A stretch of DNA of 43,523 nucleotides from Salinisphaera japonica YTM-1 (GTDB taxonomy: Bacteria > Pseudomonadota > Gammaproteobacteria > Nevskiales > Salinisphaeraceae): the NCBI RefSeq assembly GCF_003788585.1, contig NZ_AYKG01000025.1, positions 1-43,523 on the forward strand, read 5' to 3'. The position numbers were made by a program, and so were the translations under genes. The notes beneath the pieces are model-generated. The model was not told the DNA's origin, made no database searches, and saw nothing but the letters and a program-made list of their open reading frames with translations. Position 1 is the first letter of the stretch, and every line of letters starts with the position of its first letter. Below are positions 25,203 through 34,280 of the stretch, one piece after another.

Positions 25203-26228
25203 TTATGACATCGCATCATGCTGGGATGAACAACGCGCGATCATCTCGGGCATCGGGGCCTCGACAACGTCGCCATCGACCCATAACACCTCACGAAACG
25301 ACCGAAACTCGACGTAGACATCCGCGCCGGCGTATCGCTTCACCTCACCGGCCAGAGCCAACCCGCGACGATCCAGGGCGTCGAAATCCGGCCGCGGCCC
25401 GCCGTCGTGGGCGTGATCGAATTCCACGTCTTCCTTGAAACAGCTCCACTGTTCCAGCGCGTCAACGACAGACGCGGGAATGCCGTAGTCCTCGAACTTG
25501 ACCCCGCGACCCGTACGCAGCGCGCCGCCCGGGTAGTCGATCGGCCAGAGGCCTGCCGAGCTTGGTACCGAACAGACCTTTAACAAAAGCGCGTAGCGAT
25601 CGAGATAGCGTCGTTCCATGAAACGCCATACGGCCGGGCTGTCGGCGGGATCCAGCCGATCAAAGAACGCGCTGCCGGGCCTGGCAACGTGCCGATACAG
25701 CCACTGGCGATACAGATCGAATCGCGCGCTGCCCTGCATTGCCTGGATATACGCCGGCGTGTCATGCCGATGATCGAAGCGCTCGCGCCGCTCGGCCGGG
25801 CTCATGCGAGACGCTGATCCTGTCGCAGGAGGGCTGACACCCAGGCGGCGCTCCCGGTCGAGCCCGCGTGCACTTCGCAACCCGCCCGGCAACGCCACGA
25901 TGAGGCGCCGCCCCATGCCGCGATCGAAATCGATCATATGCTCGAGCCGCGCGCCCGGCTCCGGCGACAAATTGGTTGCCACGACCGTGCCATAGCCAAA
26001 CTTCGGATGATGAACGCTGTCTCCCGGCTCGAATTCCGGATACAGATGCGCCCCCTCTTCGGGCGAACAGAACGCCCGCGTGCCGATCACATCGCGATAC
26101 GTCCCGTCTGCAAACTCAACGTGATGACGATCCAGATCGTAGCCGGGGTCACGCGTTCGTGTGATGCCTCGCACAACGCCGTGCCCGAAGAATCGGTGAT
26201 AGATCGATTGGCCACACTCGAGAATCAC
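25203..26228 (-). CDS. Tandem Tudor/KOW-like protein coupled to a GIY-YIG nuclease
   Basis: A 341-residue protein starting with GTG that overlaps the stop of the GIY-YIG gene (GTGA). The N-terminal 110 residues hold two small beta-barrel repeats: GQSIYHRFFGHGVVRGI with HHVEFADGTYRDV, and PGDSVHHPKFGYGTVVAT with HMIDFDRGMGRRLIV. The second closely resembles the C-terminal Tudor domain of UvrD/PcrA helicases (GDRVxHPKFGxG), which contacts RNA polymerase. The remaining 200 residues are unknown, mainly helical with a conserved-looking centre (FMERRYLDRYALLLKV, PIDYPGGAL, EDYGIPASVVDALEQW) and an alpha/beta end. I infer a nucleic-acid or polymerase-linked partner of the nuclease. Confidence 0.75.
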   Translation of the reverse strand: MILECGQSIYHRFFGHGVVRGITRTRDPGYDLDRHHVEFADGTYRDVIGTRAFCSPEEGAHLYPEFEPGDSVHHPKFGYGTVVATNLSPEPGARLEHMIDFDRGMGRRLIVALPGGLRSARGLDRERRLGVSPPATGSASRMSPAERRERFDHRHDTPAYIQAMQGSARFDLYRQWLYRHVARPGSAFFDRLDPADSPAVWRFMERRYLDRYALLLKVCSVPSSAGLWPIDYPGGALRTGRGVKFEDYGIPASVVDALEQWSCFKEDVEFDHAHDGGPRPDFDALDRRGLALAGEVKRYAGADVYVEFRSFREVLWVDGDVVEAPMPEMIARCSSQHDAMS

Positions 26229-27127
26229 GCCACACCGGCGCGCGCATCCTGGAGCGACTTCAAAGTACGACCGGCCCGGTCTTTCCAGCAGATCCGCCCG
26301 TTCGCACTCCCGCCCACCAGTACGCCGGCCGCCAGCGACGGGGAACTGAACCGGAAATCCTGCGTGAAGCGCAGCGCGTGTTCATCCGTGACAAGCACGC
26401 CGCGATCGACCAGTTGTTGTCGCATATCCCGCATATGGTCATGGATCGAATCGACTTCTGCCGCCCGGGCGAGCGCCCCTTCGAGCACAACAAAGCCGTC
26501 TGCGACTTCCCGCCCTCGACCTTCACCGCCACGCTCGGCCAGATACAACATGGGCGGCTCGTCGCGGCTTGTGTCGGCGGCGGCGTGCGCTCTGGCCTGG
26601 CCAGATGCCGCCGCAAACGCATCAATGCCCAGCAATGGAAAGATCAGCCGCATTTCATCCAAGAACCATTCCGCGTCCGCGCGGTCCGGTTCCGATAGCG
26701 GCGGCGGCGTCGGCTTGTTGCCGTTCTCCAGCAGCCACTGATTCGCCTGGCGCGCGAGTTGCAGCAGTCGCGCCTCCAGATAACGCACGTGGGCCTTGTT
26801 CAGCCCCTCGTTCGTGCTGGTGAACGCCACAACCCGCGTCCAGAACTCCTTGCCCGCCACATGCTGCTTGAGCCGCTCGCCCAACGTATCGGCTTCGCCG
26901 ACATACAACATCGGCGCGCCGTCTTCTGCCGTGCCAACAAGTACATAAACGCCCGGTTGCCCCAGCTCCGGGCGCGCCAACGCCCGTTCGATTTCAGAAC
27001 GGCTGACGACGACCGCTCGGCCGGTCCAGTTGGACTTATCGATCAACCGCAGGCCGTCCGGCGTGCCGTCCGCCAGAAAGATACGAATCGACGTCGGTCT
27101 TGAATCATTCACGATGCTTGCCCCCAT
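26225..27127 (-). CDS. GIY-YIG nuclease with C-terminal DUF4357
   Basis: The 300-residue protein has a GIY-YIG-type domain near residues 60-165: the variant motifs GVYVLVG and LYVGEAD, then ERLKQH with the catalytic Arg, and YLEARLL with the metal-binding Glu. At the C-terminus is DUF4357 (GVLVGGSANGRICWKDRAGRTLKSLQD). Such proteins are widespread in accessory islands and probably cut DNA; their targets are unknown. I chose ATG 27127; a GTG 9 bases upstream is equally possible, and neither has a clear ribosome site. It is first in a two-gene operon, divergent from hsdM. Confidence 0.88.
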   Translation of the reverse strand: MGASIVNDSRPTSIRIFLADGTPDGLRLIDKSNWTGRAVVVSRSEIERALARPELGQPGVYVLVGTAEDGAPMLYVGEADTLGERLKQHVAGKEFWTRVVAFTSTNEGLNKAHVRYLEARLLQLARQANQWLLENGNKPTPPPLSEPDRADAEWFLDEMRLIFPLLGIDAFAAASGQARAHAAADTSRDEPPMLYLAERGGEGRGREVADGFVVLEGALARAAEVDSIHDHMRDMRQQLVDRGVLVTDEHALRFTQDFRFSSPSLAAGVLVGGSANGRICWKDRAGRTLKSLQDARAGVA

Positions 27128-27145
27128 CCGCCGCACGCGAGAACA

Positions 27146-27195
27146 ACGTGTATAGCAGACAGGTCATTTCCATACACGTCGCCTGCAACATGTAT
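27146..27195. promoter_or_regulatory. Inverted and direct repeats in the nuclease-hsdM divergent region
   Basis: Three 8-base half-sites: ACGTGTAT (27146), ATACACGT (27172, a perfect inverted copy) and ACATGTAT (27188). The last two form ATACACGT-N8-ACATGTAT. The first and third are each followed by AG then AGAC-like sequence, forming direct repeats. They lie between divergent promoters and could bind a dimeric controller of the restriction operon or the nuclease. Confidence 0.5.
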
Positions 27196-27317
27196 AGAAA
27201 AGACCGATAAGCGAACACGCCGCAGCTCGTTAATCACGCGCCGCGCACATCGTCAGTCACGCTACGTGCCGGTAGACTGCCGGCTTTCGTTTATCGCTTG
27301 TCCAGGCTGCTCCACGC

Positions 27318-28769
27318 ATGTTTGAAAACGCCTTCAACAACATCGACAAGGCCCTGCGCAACGACGAAGGCATGGCCACCGAGCTGGATTATGCCGAGCA
27401 GACGTCGTGGCTGCTGTTTCTCAAATACATTGCCGATCGCGAGCCCGAGCGCGAGGACGAGGCGCTGTTCGAAGGCCGTGACTACTACCCCGTGCTGGAA
27501 AAGAAGTTCCGCTGGGAAAACTGGGCCGCGCCGAAGGATCTGGCCGGCAACTTCGACCATCAGACCGGCCGCATCGGCAAAGACCTGATTGCCTTCGTCA
27601 ACGACGAGCTGTTCCCCTACCTGCAGACATTTCGTAACAGCGCGACCGGCGTGGACACGCTGGAATACAAGATCGGCGAGATCTTTTCCGAGATCATCAG
27701 CAAGTTCCGCTCGGGCTATGCCCTGCGCGATGCCATCGAGATCATCGACACCTTGACCTTCAACAGCCAGCAGGCCAAGCACGAGCTCTCGGATCTGTAC
27801 GAAACGCGTATCCGTCGCATGGGCAACGCCGGGCGCAACGGCGGCGAGTACTACACGCCCCGCCCGCTTATTCGCGCCATGATCCGTGTAGTAGACCCCA
27901 AGCTGGGCGAGACGGTCTATGACGGCGCCTGCGGATCGGCCGGCTTCTTATGCGAAGCCTTCGACTATCTCAAACGCGACGATCTCTCGACCGGCGACTG
28001 GCACACGCTTCAGCACAAGACTTTTTTCGGGCAGGAGAAGAAATCGCTGGCGTATGTCATCGGCATCATGAACATGATCCTGCACGGCATCGAAACGCCG
28101 GCTATCCGCCATGCCAACACGCTGGGCGAGAACGTGCTGGAAATCCGCGAGGCCGACCGGCACGACGTGGTGCTGGCCAACCCGCCGTTTGGCGGCGGCG
28201 AGCGCAAGGAAGTACAGCACAACTTCCCCATCAAGACCGGCGAAACGGCTTATCTGTTCCTGCAGCACTTCATCCGCAAGCTACGCGCCGGCGGGCGCGG
28301 GGCCGTGGTCATCAAGAACACCTTCCTGTCGAACACCGACAACGCCAGCGTCGCCCTGCGCCAGGAACTGCTGGAAACCTGCCACCTGCACACCGTGCTC
28401 GACTGCCCCGGCGGCACCTTCCAGGGCGCGGGTGTGAAAACCGTCGTGCTGTTCTTCGACAAGGGCGAGCCGACCCGCGATATCTGGTACTACCAGCTCG
28501 ACCCCGGGCGTTCGCTCGGCAAGACCAACCCGCTGAACGACAACGACCTGGCCGAGTTCATCGAATTACAACCGCGCAAGGCCGATAGCAGCCAGAGCTG
28601 GACCGTCGCCGTCGACGATATTGACCCGGCGACCTGGGATCTATCGGTCAAAAACCCTAATGTGCCCGAAGAAGCACCGCTACGCAGCCCGGCCGAAATC
28701 ATCGACGACATGCTGGCGCGGGATGCCGAAACCGCGCGGATTCTGGAAGAGATTCGGGGGATGTTGTGA
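27318..28769 (+). CDS. hsdM: Type I restriction-modification N6-adenine methyltransferase HsdM
   Basis: The 483-residue modification subunit methylates adenine within the asymmetric sequence chosen by HsdS. The N-terminal helical domain begins MFENAFNNIDKALRNDEG and ends near the TRRMGNAGRNGGEYYTPR-type junction; S-adenosylmethionine motif I is YDGACGSAGFL and catalytic motif IV is NPPFGG at Asn288. Its stop overlaps the hsdS GTG start by 4 bases, tying M and S production. GC-rich codon use matches the chromosome. Confidence 0.97.
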   Translation: MFENAFNNIDKALRNDEGMATELDYAEQTSWLLFLKYIADREPEREDEALFEGRDYYPVLEKKFRWENWAAPKDLAGNFDHQTGRIGKDLIAFVNDELFPYLQTFRNSATGVDTLEYKIGEIFSEIISKFRSGYALRDAIEIIDTLTFNSQQAKHELSDLYETRIRRMGNAGRNGGEYYTPRPLIRAMIRVVDPKLGETVYDGACGSAGFLCEAFDYLKRDDLSTGDWHTLQHKTFFGQEKKSLAYVIGIMNMILHGIETPAIRHANTLGENVLEIREADRHDVVLANPPFGGGERKEVQHNFPIKTGETAYLFLQHFIRKLRAGGRGAVVIKNTFLSNTDNASVALRQELLETCHLHTVLDCPGGTFQGAGVKTVVLFFDKGEPTRDIWYYQLDPGRSLGKTNPLNDNDLAEFIELQPRKADSSQSWTVAVDDIDPATWDLSVKNPNVPEEAPLRSPAEIIDDMLARDAETARILEEIRGML

Positions 28770-30010
28770 GCTCTCAAGCTGACCTTTTGTACGGATCAAG
28801 AGCGAAGTGGCCGAAGGTGCAGCTCGCCGACGTTGCCCAAGTCGTCAACGGCGGAACGCCGAAATCCAAAGTTCAGGATTATTGGGGCGGCGATGTTCAG
28901 TGGCTTACTCCAAAAGAAATGGGCGGCATGGCGGGTCGCCATATCGCTGCGACTGAACGAACCATTACCGAGACAGGATTGGCGAAATCGTCAGCTCGGC
29001 TCGTGCCAGCAAACTCTTTGATCCTGTCGACGCGCGCACCTATCGGTCACCTAGCTGTCAACGATGTTGAGATGGCCTTCAACCAAGGCTGTCGAGGTAT
29101 TGTGCCAAGCGCTGATCTCGATATCGGATTTCTCTACTACTTCCTTTTTGCTAACCGGCAACAGCTAAACGACCTCGGCACGGGAACGACATTCAAAGAA
29201 CTGTCAGCGACCAATCTAAAAACGTTCCAACTACCGTTGCCAAGGCTAGACGAGCAGAAGCGAATCGTTGCGGTGCTCGATCAGGCCTTCGCCGCGCTCG
29301 ACCGCGCTCGCGCTCATGAGCTCGAAAACCTCGGAAATTCGGCAGCTTTGCTCGAGTCGTTTGTCGAATCGCAACTCGATCAGTCGGAAGGCCGCATAGC
29401 GACCCTTCAGCAGCTTCTTGACGACGGGTCAATTAAAAGTCACCTCGACGGGAATCACGGCAGCGACTACCCTCGAAAAGACGAGTTTGTATCTTCCGGC
29501 GTGCCATATATTTCCGCGAACTGCATCATAGATGGCCAAATAGACTTTAACCGTGCCAAATATCTTTCTGAAAAGCGCGCAGCAAAACTGAGAAAAGGCG
29601 TAGCGCATGATGAGGATGTTATCTTTGCGCATAATGCTTCGGTCGGTCCGGTAGCAATACTTCGCACTTGCGAAACTAAGGTCATTCTCGGCACCTCAGT
29701 TACTTACTATCGTTGTGACCCGAACCAAATAGATCCTGAGTTTCTTGCACACGAGATGCGCGGAACGCAATTTCGAAGACAGTACGAGGCCGTGATGAAG
29801 CAAGCGACCAGAAATCAGGTGCCAATTACCGCCCAACGGAAGTTGAGTCATACGATTCCAAATATAGAGCGACAGAAATTTATAGCCGCAGCTTGTTCGA
29901 AAGTAGCAGATCGAACTAGACAGCTTTCTAAACAATACGATCAAAATCTCCGTGGGATCGATCAGTTACGGCAAACATTGTTAGAAAAAACGTTCGCAGG
30001 CGAACTTTAA
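28766..30010 (+). CDS. hsdS: Type I restriction-modification specificity subunit HsdS
   Basis: The 414-residue protein carries two target-recognition domains, each followed by a conserved helix: TRD1 (about 15-165; WPKVQLADVAQVVNGGTPK, ending FQLPLPRLDEQKRIVAVLDQAFAALDRA) and TRD2 (about 210-385; ending NIERQKFIAAACSKVADRT, then LRQTLLEKTFAGEL). It sets the DNA target for both methylation and cleavage. The second half of the gene is clearly AT-richer than hsdM and hsdR, as expected when recognition domains are acquired by recombination. Confidence 0.95.
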   Translation: MSSQADLLYGSRAKWPKVQLADVAQVVNGGTPKSKVQDYWGGDVQWLTPKEMGGMAGRHIAATERTITETGLAKSSARLVPANSLILSTRAPIGHLAVNDVEMAFNQGCRGIVPSADLDIGFLYYFLFANRQQLNDLGTGTTFKELSATNLKTFQLPLPRLDEQKRIVAVLDQAFAALDRARAHELENLGNSAALLESFVESQLDQSEGRIATLQQLLDDGSIKSHLDGNHGSDYPRKDEFVSSGVPYISANCIIDGQIDFNRAKYLSEKRAAKLRKGVAHDEDVIFAHNASVGPVAILRTCETKVILGTSVTYYRCDPNQIDPEFLAHEMRGTQFRRQYEAVMKQATRNQVPITAQRKLSHTIPNIERQKFIAAACSKVADRTRQLSKQYDQNLRGIDQLRQTLLEKTFAGEL

Positions 30011-30023
30011 TAACGCCAACACG

Positions 30024-32369
30024 ATGAAAGAAACCGAAGCCGACACCCGCGCCAATCGTATCGACTCCGTTCTTCGTGACGCGGGTTGGGATGGCACGGG
30101 CGGTTCGCAGGTTTCGCGTGAATACGTCATCGCCCAGGGCCGCATCACACAGGCCGGGCGGATCAATACGTTGACGGCCGATTACGTGCTGAGCCGGCAG
30201 GGCCGACATCTGGCGGTTATCGAGGCCAAGCGGGCCGGGCTGGGGTATACGGACGGACTGGCGCAGGCCAAGGAATACGCACGACGGCTCAAGGCGCGGT
30301 TTGCCTATGCCACCAACGGCCATCGCTGGTACGGCGTGGATATGGTGACCGGCGCGGAGGGCGATATCGGCTTGCCGTTTCCCTCGCCTACTGCGCTCTG
30401 GAACCGGTGTTTTACCCAAGACAACGACTGGCGCGAGCGCTTTGGCGCGGTGCCGTTTCATACCGCGGGCGGCAAGTGGCAGCCGCGTTATTACCAGCAC
30501 AACGCGATCACGGCCGTGCTGGAGGCGATCGCCCAAGGCCGTGACCGCATGTTGCTGACGTTGGCCACCGGCACGGGTAAGACGGGCATCGCCTTCCAAA
30601 TCGCATGGACGTTGTTTCAGGCAAGCTGGAATCTGTCGGGCCAGCCCACGCGGCGGCCGCGGATTCTGTTTCTGGCAGATCGCAATTTTCTGGCCGATCA
30701 GGCATTCAACGCGTTTTCGGCCTTCGATGCGGATGCGCTGTGTCGTATCAATCCGGCAGAGATTCGCAAGCAGGGCAAGTTGCCGAAGAACGCGAGCGTG
30801 TTCTTCACGATCTTTCAGACCTTCATGACAGAAGGGAAGACACCGGGCGAGCGTGAGTTCACGTTTGAGGGCTACCCGGCGGATTTCTTCGATTTCATCA
30901 TCATCGACGAGTGCCACCGGGGCGGCGCGCGGGATGAAAGCGCCTGGCGCGAGATCCTCAAGCACTTCGCCCCGGCCGTACAGCTGGGCCTGACGGCCAC
31001 GCCCAAGCGCGATGCCAACGCCGATACCTATGCCTACTTCGGCGAGCCGCTGTATACCTACGCGCTCAAGGACGGCATCAACGATGGCTATCTCACGCCG
31101 TTCAAGGTGCGCCAGTTGGCAAGCACGCTGGATACTTATTCGTTCTCGGGCGAGGACGAGGTGCTGGCCGGCGAGATCGATTACGACCGGCTGTATACCG
31201 AGAGCGACTTCAATACGAAGATCGAGATCGAGGACCGCGAGAGGAGCCGCGTGGAACGCTTCATGGCCGAGATCGACCAGCGCCAGAAGACACTGGTGTT
31301 CTGTGCCACCCAGGCCCATGCCGCACGGGTGCGGGATTTCATCAATCAGGTGAAAACCAGCACCGCCACAGACTATTGCGTACGGGTGACGGCCGCCGAC
31401 GGGGCCCGCGGCGAGCAGTTTCTGCGCCAGTTTCAGGACAACGAAAAGACGCTGCCGACGATTCTGACCACGTCGCAGAAGCTCTCGACCGGCGTGGACG
31501 CGCTCAACGTACGCAACATCGTGCTGATGCGCCCGATCCGCTCGATGATCGAGTTCAAGCAGATCATCGGGCGCGGTACGCGGGTCTTCGACGGCAAGTA
31601 TTTCTTTACGGTCTACGACTTCGTAAAGGCCCACGAACACTTCCGCGACCCGGAATGGGACGGCGAGCCGGAGCCGCCTGAAGTGCCAGCGCCAAAGCCC
31701 GCGCCTTATCCCGACGCGCCGGAACCTAGCGGGGATGGCGTGAGAGATGGCGACCACCTGCCGGGCGATGATGATGACAAACCGCCGGAAAAAATCATCG
31801 TGATACTGGCCGACGGCAAGGCGCGGCGTATCCAGTACCTGACGACCACCAGCTACTGGTCGCACGACGGCACGCCGATCACCGCCGAGCAGTTCATGGC
31901 GCAGTTGTTTGGCGACTTGTCCGGCCTGGTCGATTCCGAAGAGCAGCTGCGCGCGATCTGGAGCGATCCGGAGCAGCGCACGGCCTTCATCGACCGGCTG
32001 GCCGAAATGGATTACGACCACGAGCGCCTGGCCGACATGCGGCGGCTGATCGACGCGCCGGACAGCGATATCTTCGACGTACTGGCGTACGTGCGTTTCA
32101 CGCTCGCGCCGCTGGCCCGCCGCGAACGCGCTCAGCACGCGCGTGAAACCGGCCTGGCCGGCTACGAACCAGAGATGCGTGAATTTCTCGATTACATACT
32201 GCAGGCGTACGAGGCACGCGGCGTCGACGAACTGGCACCGGCACGGATCGGTAATTTCCTGCAGATCCGCTACGGCGGTATGCAGGATGCCAAGCGCCGG
32301 CTTGGTTCAGCCCAGGACATACGCGGGGCCTTCTTCGATATCCAGAGCTATCTGTTCCGTGACGCTTGA
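30024..32369 (+). CDS. hsdR: Type I restriction endonuclease subunit HsdR (EcoEI-like)
   Basis: The 781-residue motor and nuclease subunit. An N-terminal PD-(D/E)xK nuclease domain shows ADYVLSRQGRHLAVIEAKRAG (the ExK pair). Helicase motifs follow: Walker A TGTGKT near residue 183, DECH box at about 295 (DECHRGG), TATPK, and motif VI-like QIIGRGTRV. The C-terminal region matches the EcoEI-type extension. It is smaller than EcoKI HsdR, as EcoEI-like subunits usually are. The next gene starts inside its 3' end. Confidence 0.96.
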   Translation: MKETEADTRANRIDSVLRDAGWDGTGGSQVSREYVIAQGRITQAGRINTLTADYVLSRQGRHLAVIEAKRAGLGYTDGLAQAKEYARRLKARFAYATNGHRWYGVDMVTGAEGDIGLPFPSPTALWNRCFTQDNDWRERFGAVPFHTAGGKWQPRYYQHNAITAVLEAIAQGRDRMLLTLATGTGKTGIAFQIAWTLFQASWNLSGQPTRRPRILFLADRNFLADQAFNAFSAFDADALCRINPAEIRKQGKLPKNASVFFTIFQTFMTEGKTPGEREFTFEGYPADFFDFIIIDECHRGGARDESAWREILKHFAPAVQLGLTATPKRDANADTYAYFGEPLYTYALKDGINDGYLTPFKVRQLASTLDTYSFSGEDEVLAGEIDYDRLYTESDFNTKIEIEDRERSRVERFMAEIDQRQKTLVFCATQAHAARVRDFINQVKTSTATDYCVRVTAADGARGEQFLRQFQDNEKTLPTILTTSQKLSTGVDALNVRNIVLMRPIRSMIEFKQIIGRGTRVFDGKYFFTVYDFVKAHEHFRDPEWDGEPEPPEVPAPKPAPYPDAPEPSGDGVRDGDHLPGDDDDKPPEKIIVILADGKARRIQYLTTTSYWSHDGTPITAEQFMAQLFGDLSGLVDSEEQLRAIWSDPEQRTAFIDRLAEMDYDHERLADMRRLIDAPDSDIFDVLAYVRFTLAPLARRERAQHARETGLAGYEPEMREFLDYILQAYEARGVDELAPARIGNFLQIRYGGMQDAKRRLGSAQDIRGAFFDIQSYLFRDA

Positions 32370-33093
32370 GATCACCGAGGTCAGGCGGCGCTCGGAACAC
32401 GGCATGACCCGGCCATTCATTTGTCGCGGCGATGACGGCGCGGTTTATTTCGTCAAGGGACGAGATGCGGGCAAGGCCGCTTTGATCCGCGAATGGATCT
32501 GCGGCTGTCTTGGTCGAACGCTTGGCTTGCCCATCGCATCGTTCGATATCGCATGGGTGCCGGGGGAGCTCATAGCGGGGCCCGCCAGCCTTGAGCTAGA
32601 CGATCTTGGCGACGGGCCGGTATTCGCTTCGCGCGAACGCCGCGTAAGTGAGCTCACGCTGCAGTCCGCCGCGGAAATCCCGCCGGCGTTAAGACGCGAC
32701 GTGCTTGTTTTCGATTGGTGGGTCAAGAACGGCGATCGTTCTCTCACTGAAAGAGGTGGCAATCCCAATCTTTTCTGGGCCCCCGACAGTAAAGAGTTGG
32801 TGATCATTGATCACAACGTGGCGCTGGATGACACACTCATGCGCGATGAGTTTCTAGCTGACCACGTATTCCGCGATGAAGCAGAAACAGTGTTCAATGA
32901 CTTGGCCATGCGCGCCGAGTACACTGCACGTCTAGAATCAGCGATAATGCAATTGGACGCAGCGACTGCGGCCATACCCGCGCAATGGCGCTATCATGAC
33001 GCTGATGAACTCGACTCCGTCGCATTCGATTGGGTCGCGATGAAAACGCTTTTGAGCGCTTTTCGAACCGAGGGTTTCTGGGCGATCCGATGA
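32359..33093 (+). CDS. HipA-like kinase-fold protein
   Basis: A 244-residue protein of the short HipA-like family. Starting at GTG 32359 it overlaps hsdR by 11 bases. Kinase-like features: YFVKGRD (the ATP-binding lysine strand), NGDRS at residues 124-128 (catalytic loop Asp), then GGNPNLFW and LVIIDHNVALD, matching the DFG-like metal-binding Asp region. It is much shorter than HipA (about 440 residues) and has no HipB beside it; the neighbour is a DUF3037 protein, a partner seen with this subfamily. Likely a serine/threonine kinase of unknown target. Confidence 0.8.
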   Translation: MTLEITEVRRRSEHGMTRPFICRGDDGAVYFVKGRDAGKAALIREWICGCLGRTLGLPIASFDIAWVPGELIAGPASLELDDLGDGPVFASRERRVSELTLQSAAEIPPALRRDVLVFDWWVKNGDRSLTERGGNPNLFWAPDSKELVIIDHNVALDDTLMRDEFLADHVFRDEAETVFNDLAMRAEYTARLESAIMQLDAATAAIPAQWRYHDADELDSVAFDWVAMKTLLSAFRTEGFWAIR

Positions 33094-33923
33094 GCCGCAC
33101 TCTTTGCCAATACGCGATCGTGCGTTTCGCGCCGTTTCTTGAGACGGGCGAGTTTGCGAACGTGGGTATTATCCTGCTGGCGGCGGATCAATCTTATTTC
33201 GGGTTCGAGATCGAGACCCAGCGCTACAAGCGCGTAACGAATTTCTTTGACGATATGGACAGTCGTTTATATCGCCAGACCGTCAGAGAACTCGGACTCG
33301 AGCTTGAACGAATTCAGACGCTGATCGCACGCCAGAAAAACACGTCTGCTTCTGATCGGGTGGACGCCCAAGCACTGTTCGATGAGCTCATCCGAGCGCG
33401 CGAAAGTATCGTGCGCTTTAGCCAACCTGGCGTGGTGCTGGCCGAAGACCCCGCACAACAACTGAACACGTTGCATCGCTATTACGTACGCCGAAGTTTT
33501 GTGACCCCCGAACATCGCGAAACCGCACTGGCGCGCGGCATCGGCCAGTGGCTGAGAGACGTCAATATCAGCGAACGCTTCACGCCGGCTCGTCTGGGCA
33601 ACGAAGAATTCGAAACGCCGAAGCTTCCATTCGTTGAGCAGCGGAACGGCAAAGCGGTCAAGGCTGTAAAACCGCTCAGCCTGGATCAAACAACGCCGAT
33701 CGCTATTCTCGAACACGCCGACAGATGGAAGTTTCGTATAGCTGGCTTGCGTAAACGTGGGCTGTTTGATGGTCGTTTTCTATTCGCTATCGACGGTCCT
33801 TCCGGTAACGACAAACGCGCCAAAGCGTTCGAGGAGGCGCGCGGCTTGCTGACGGATATCGAAGCGAACGTGGTCGACTATAAAGACCGAGAAGGCGTTA
33901 TCGACTTTGCTTTAGAGGCATGA
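33090..33923 (+). CDS. DUF3037 protein coupled to HipA-like kinase
   Basis: A 277-residue protein starting ATG 33090, with ATGA overlap of the kinase stop. The N-terminal part (CQYAIVRFAPFLETGEFANVGIILLA) is the signature of DUF3037. The middle is charged and helical, and the C-terminal part (KFRIAGLRKRGLFDGRFLFAIDG) looks like a second small domain. No catalytic motif is seen. Tight coupling suggests it binds or is modified by the HipA-like protein. It ends the five-gene hsdM-S-R-kinase-DUF3037 operon. Confidence 0.8.
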   Translation: MSRTLCQYAIVRFAPFLETGEFANVGIILLAADQSYFGFEIETQRYKRVTNFFDDMDSRLYRQTVRELGLELERIQTLIARQKNTSASDRVDAQALFDELIRARESIVRFSQPGVVLAEDPAQQLNTLHRYYVRRSFVTPEHRETALARGIGQWLRDVNISERFTPARLGNEEFETPKLPFVEQRNGKAVKAVKPLSLDQTTPIAILEHADRWKFRIAGLRKRGLFDGRFLFAIDGPSGNDKRAKAFEEARGLLTDIEANVVDYKDREGVIDFALEA

Positions 33924-33943
33924 TGGCCCAGGGGCTCGGGCCA
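33924..33943 (+). terminator. Short hairpin at the end of the hsd operon
   Basis: TGGCCC-N8-GGGCCA starts directly after the DUF3037 stop. The stem is only 6 bp and lacks a T-run, so the termination role is tentative. Confidence 0.3.
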
Positions 33944-33967
33944 CCGACTGCACCGGTAGGTTGACCA

Positions 33968-34277
33968 TCAGTTCAACCGCTCAACCCCACCGGCAGACTT
34001 TGGCACGGATATAGAACGAAGCCAGCCTTGATCGGCCAATTTTTCGAAATGCTCGATCAGACGGCCATTGAAACAAACCGGTGCCCTGTGCATTACGCTT
34101 TCAGTTATCAGCAGCGTCCGCGGGGTTCGACTGGTGTGGCATGGTCACTGACCCCGTTACGTCCAAATCCGATAGGGCCCGCGTGCTCCGGTTGGCCAGC
34201 CGGGCCTGGGGCAAACCGGCGTCCTGCCTGGCTTGCCGAACAAGACAGCCGAAGCTGCCCGCGCCTGCGACAAGCAT
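33968..34277 (-). pseudogene. Remnant of an Xre/HipB-like regulator
   Basis: From ATG 34277 on the minus strand, one frame encodes SFGCLVRQARQDAGLPQARLA followed by STRALSDLD, close to the start of HipB-type Xre helix-turn-helix proteins (GxLVRxARxxxGLTQAxLA, then FLSDLExGKP). The pattern then fails. From about 34145 another frame stays open (RTLLITESVMHRAPVCFNG, RLIEHFEKLADQGWLRSI, SVPKSAGGVERLN) to TGA 33968. The sequence thus looks like a frameshifted or rearranged small gene, perhaps a HipB relative lost from an old toxin-antitoxin locus. It fills most of the 560-base gap between the hsd operon and the AAA+ gene. Confidence 0.45.
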
Positions 34278-34280
34278 CAA

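Noticed and set aside
29928-32138. Long open frame of over 700 codons antisense to hsdR
   Set aside because: The plus strand encodes a complete HsdR with all motifs; the antisense frame is a by-product of GC-rich codon bias and has no recognisable protein features.
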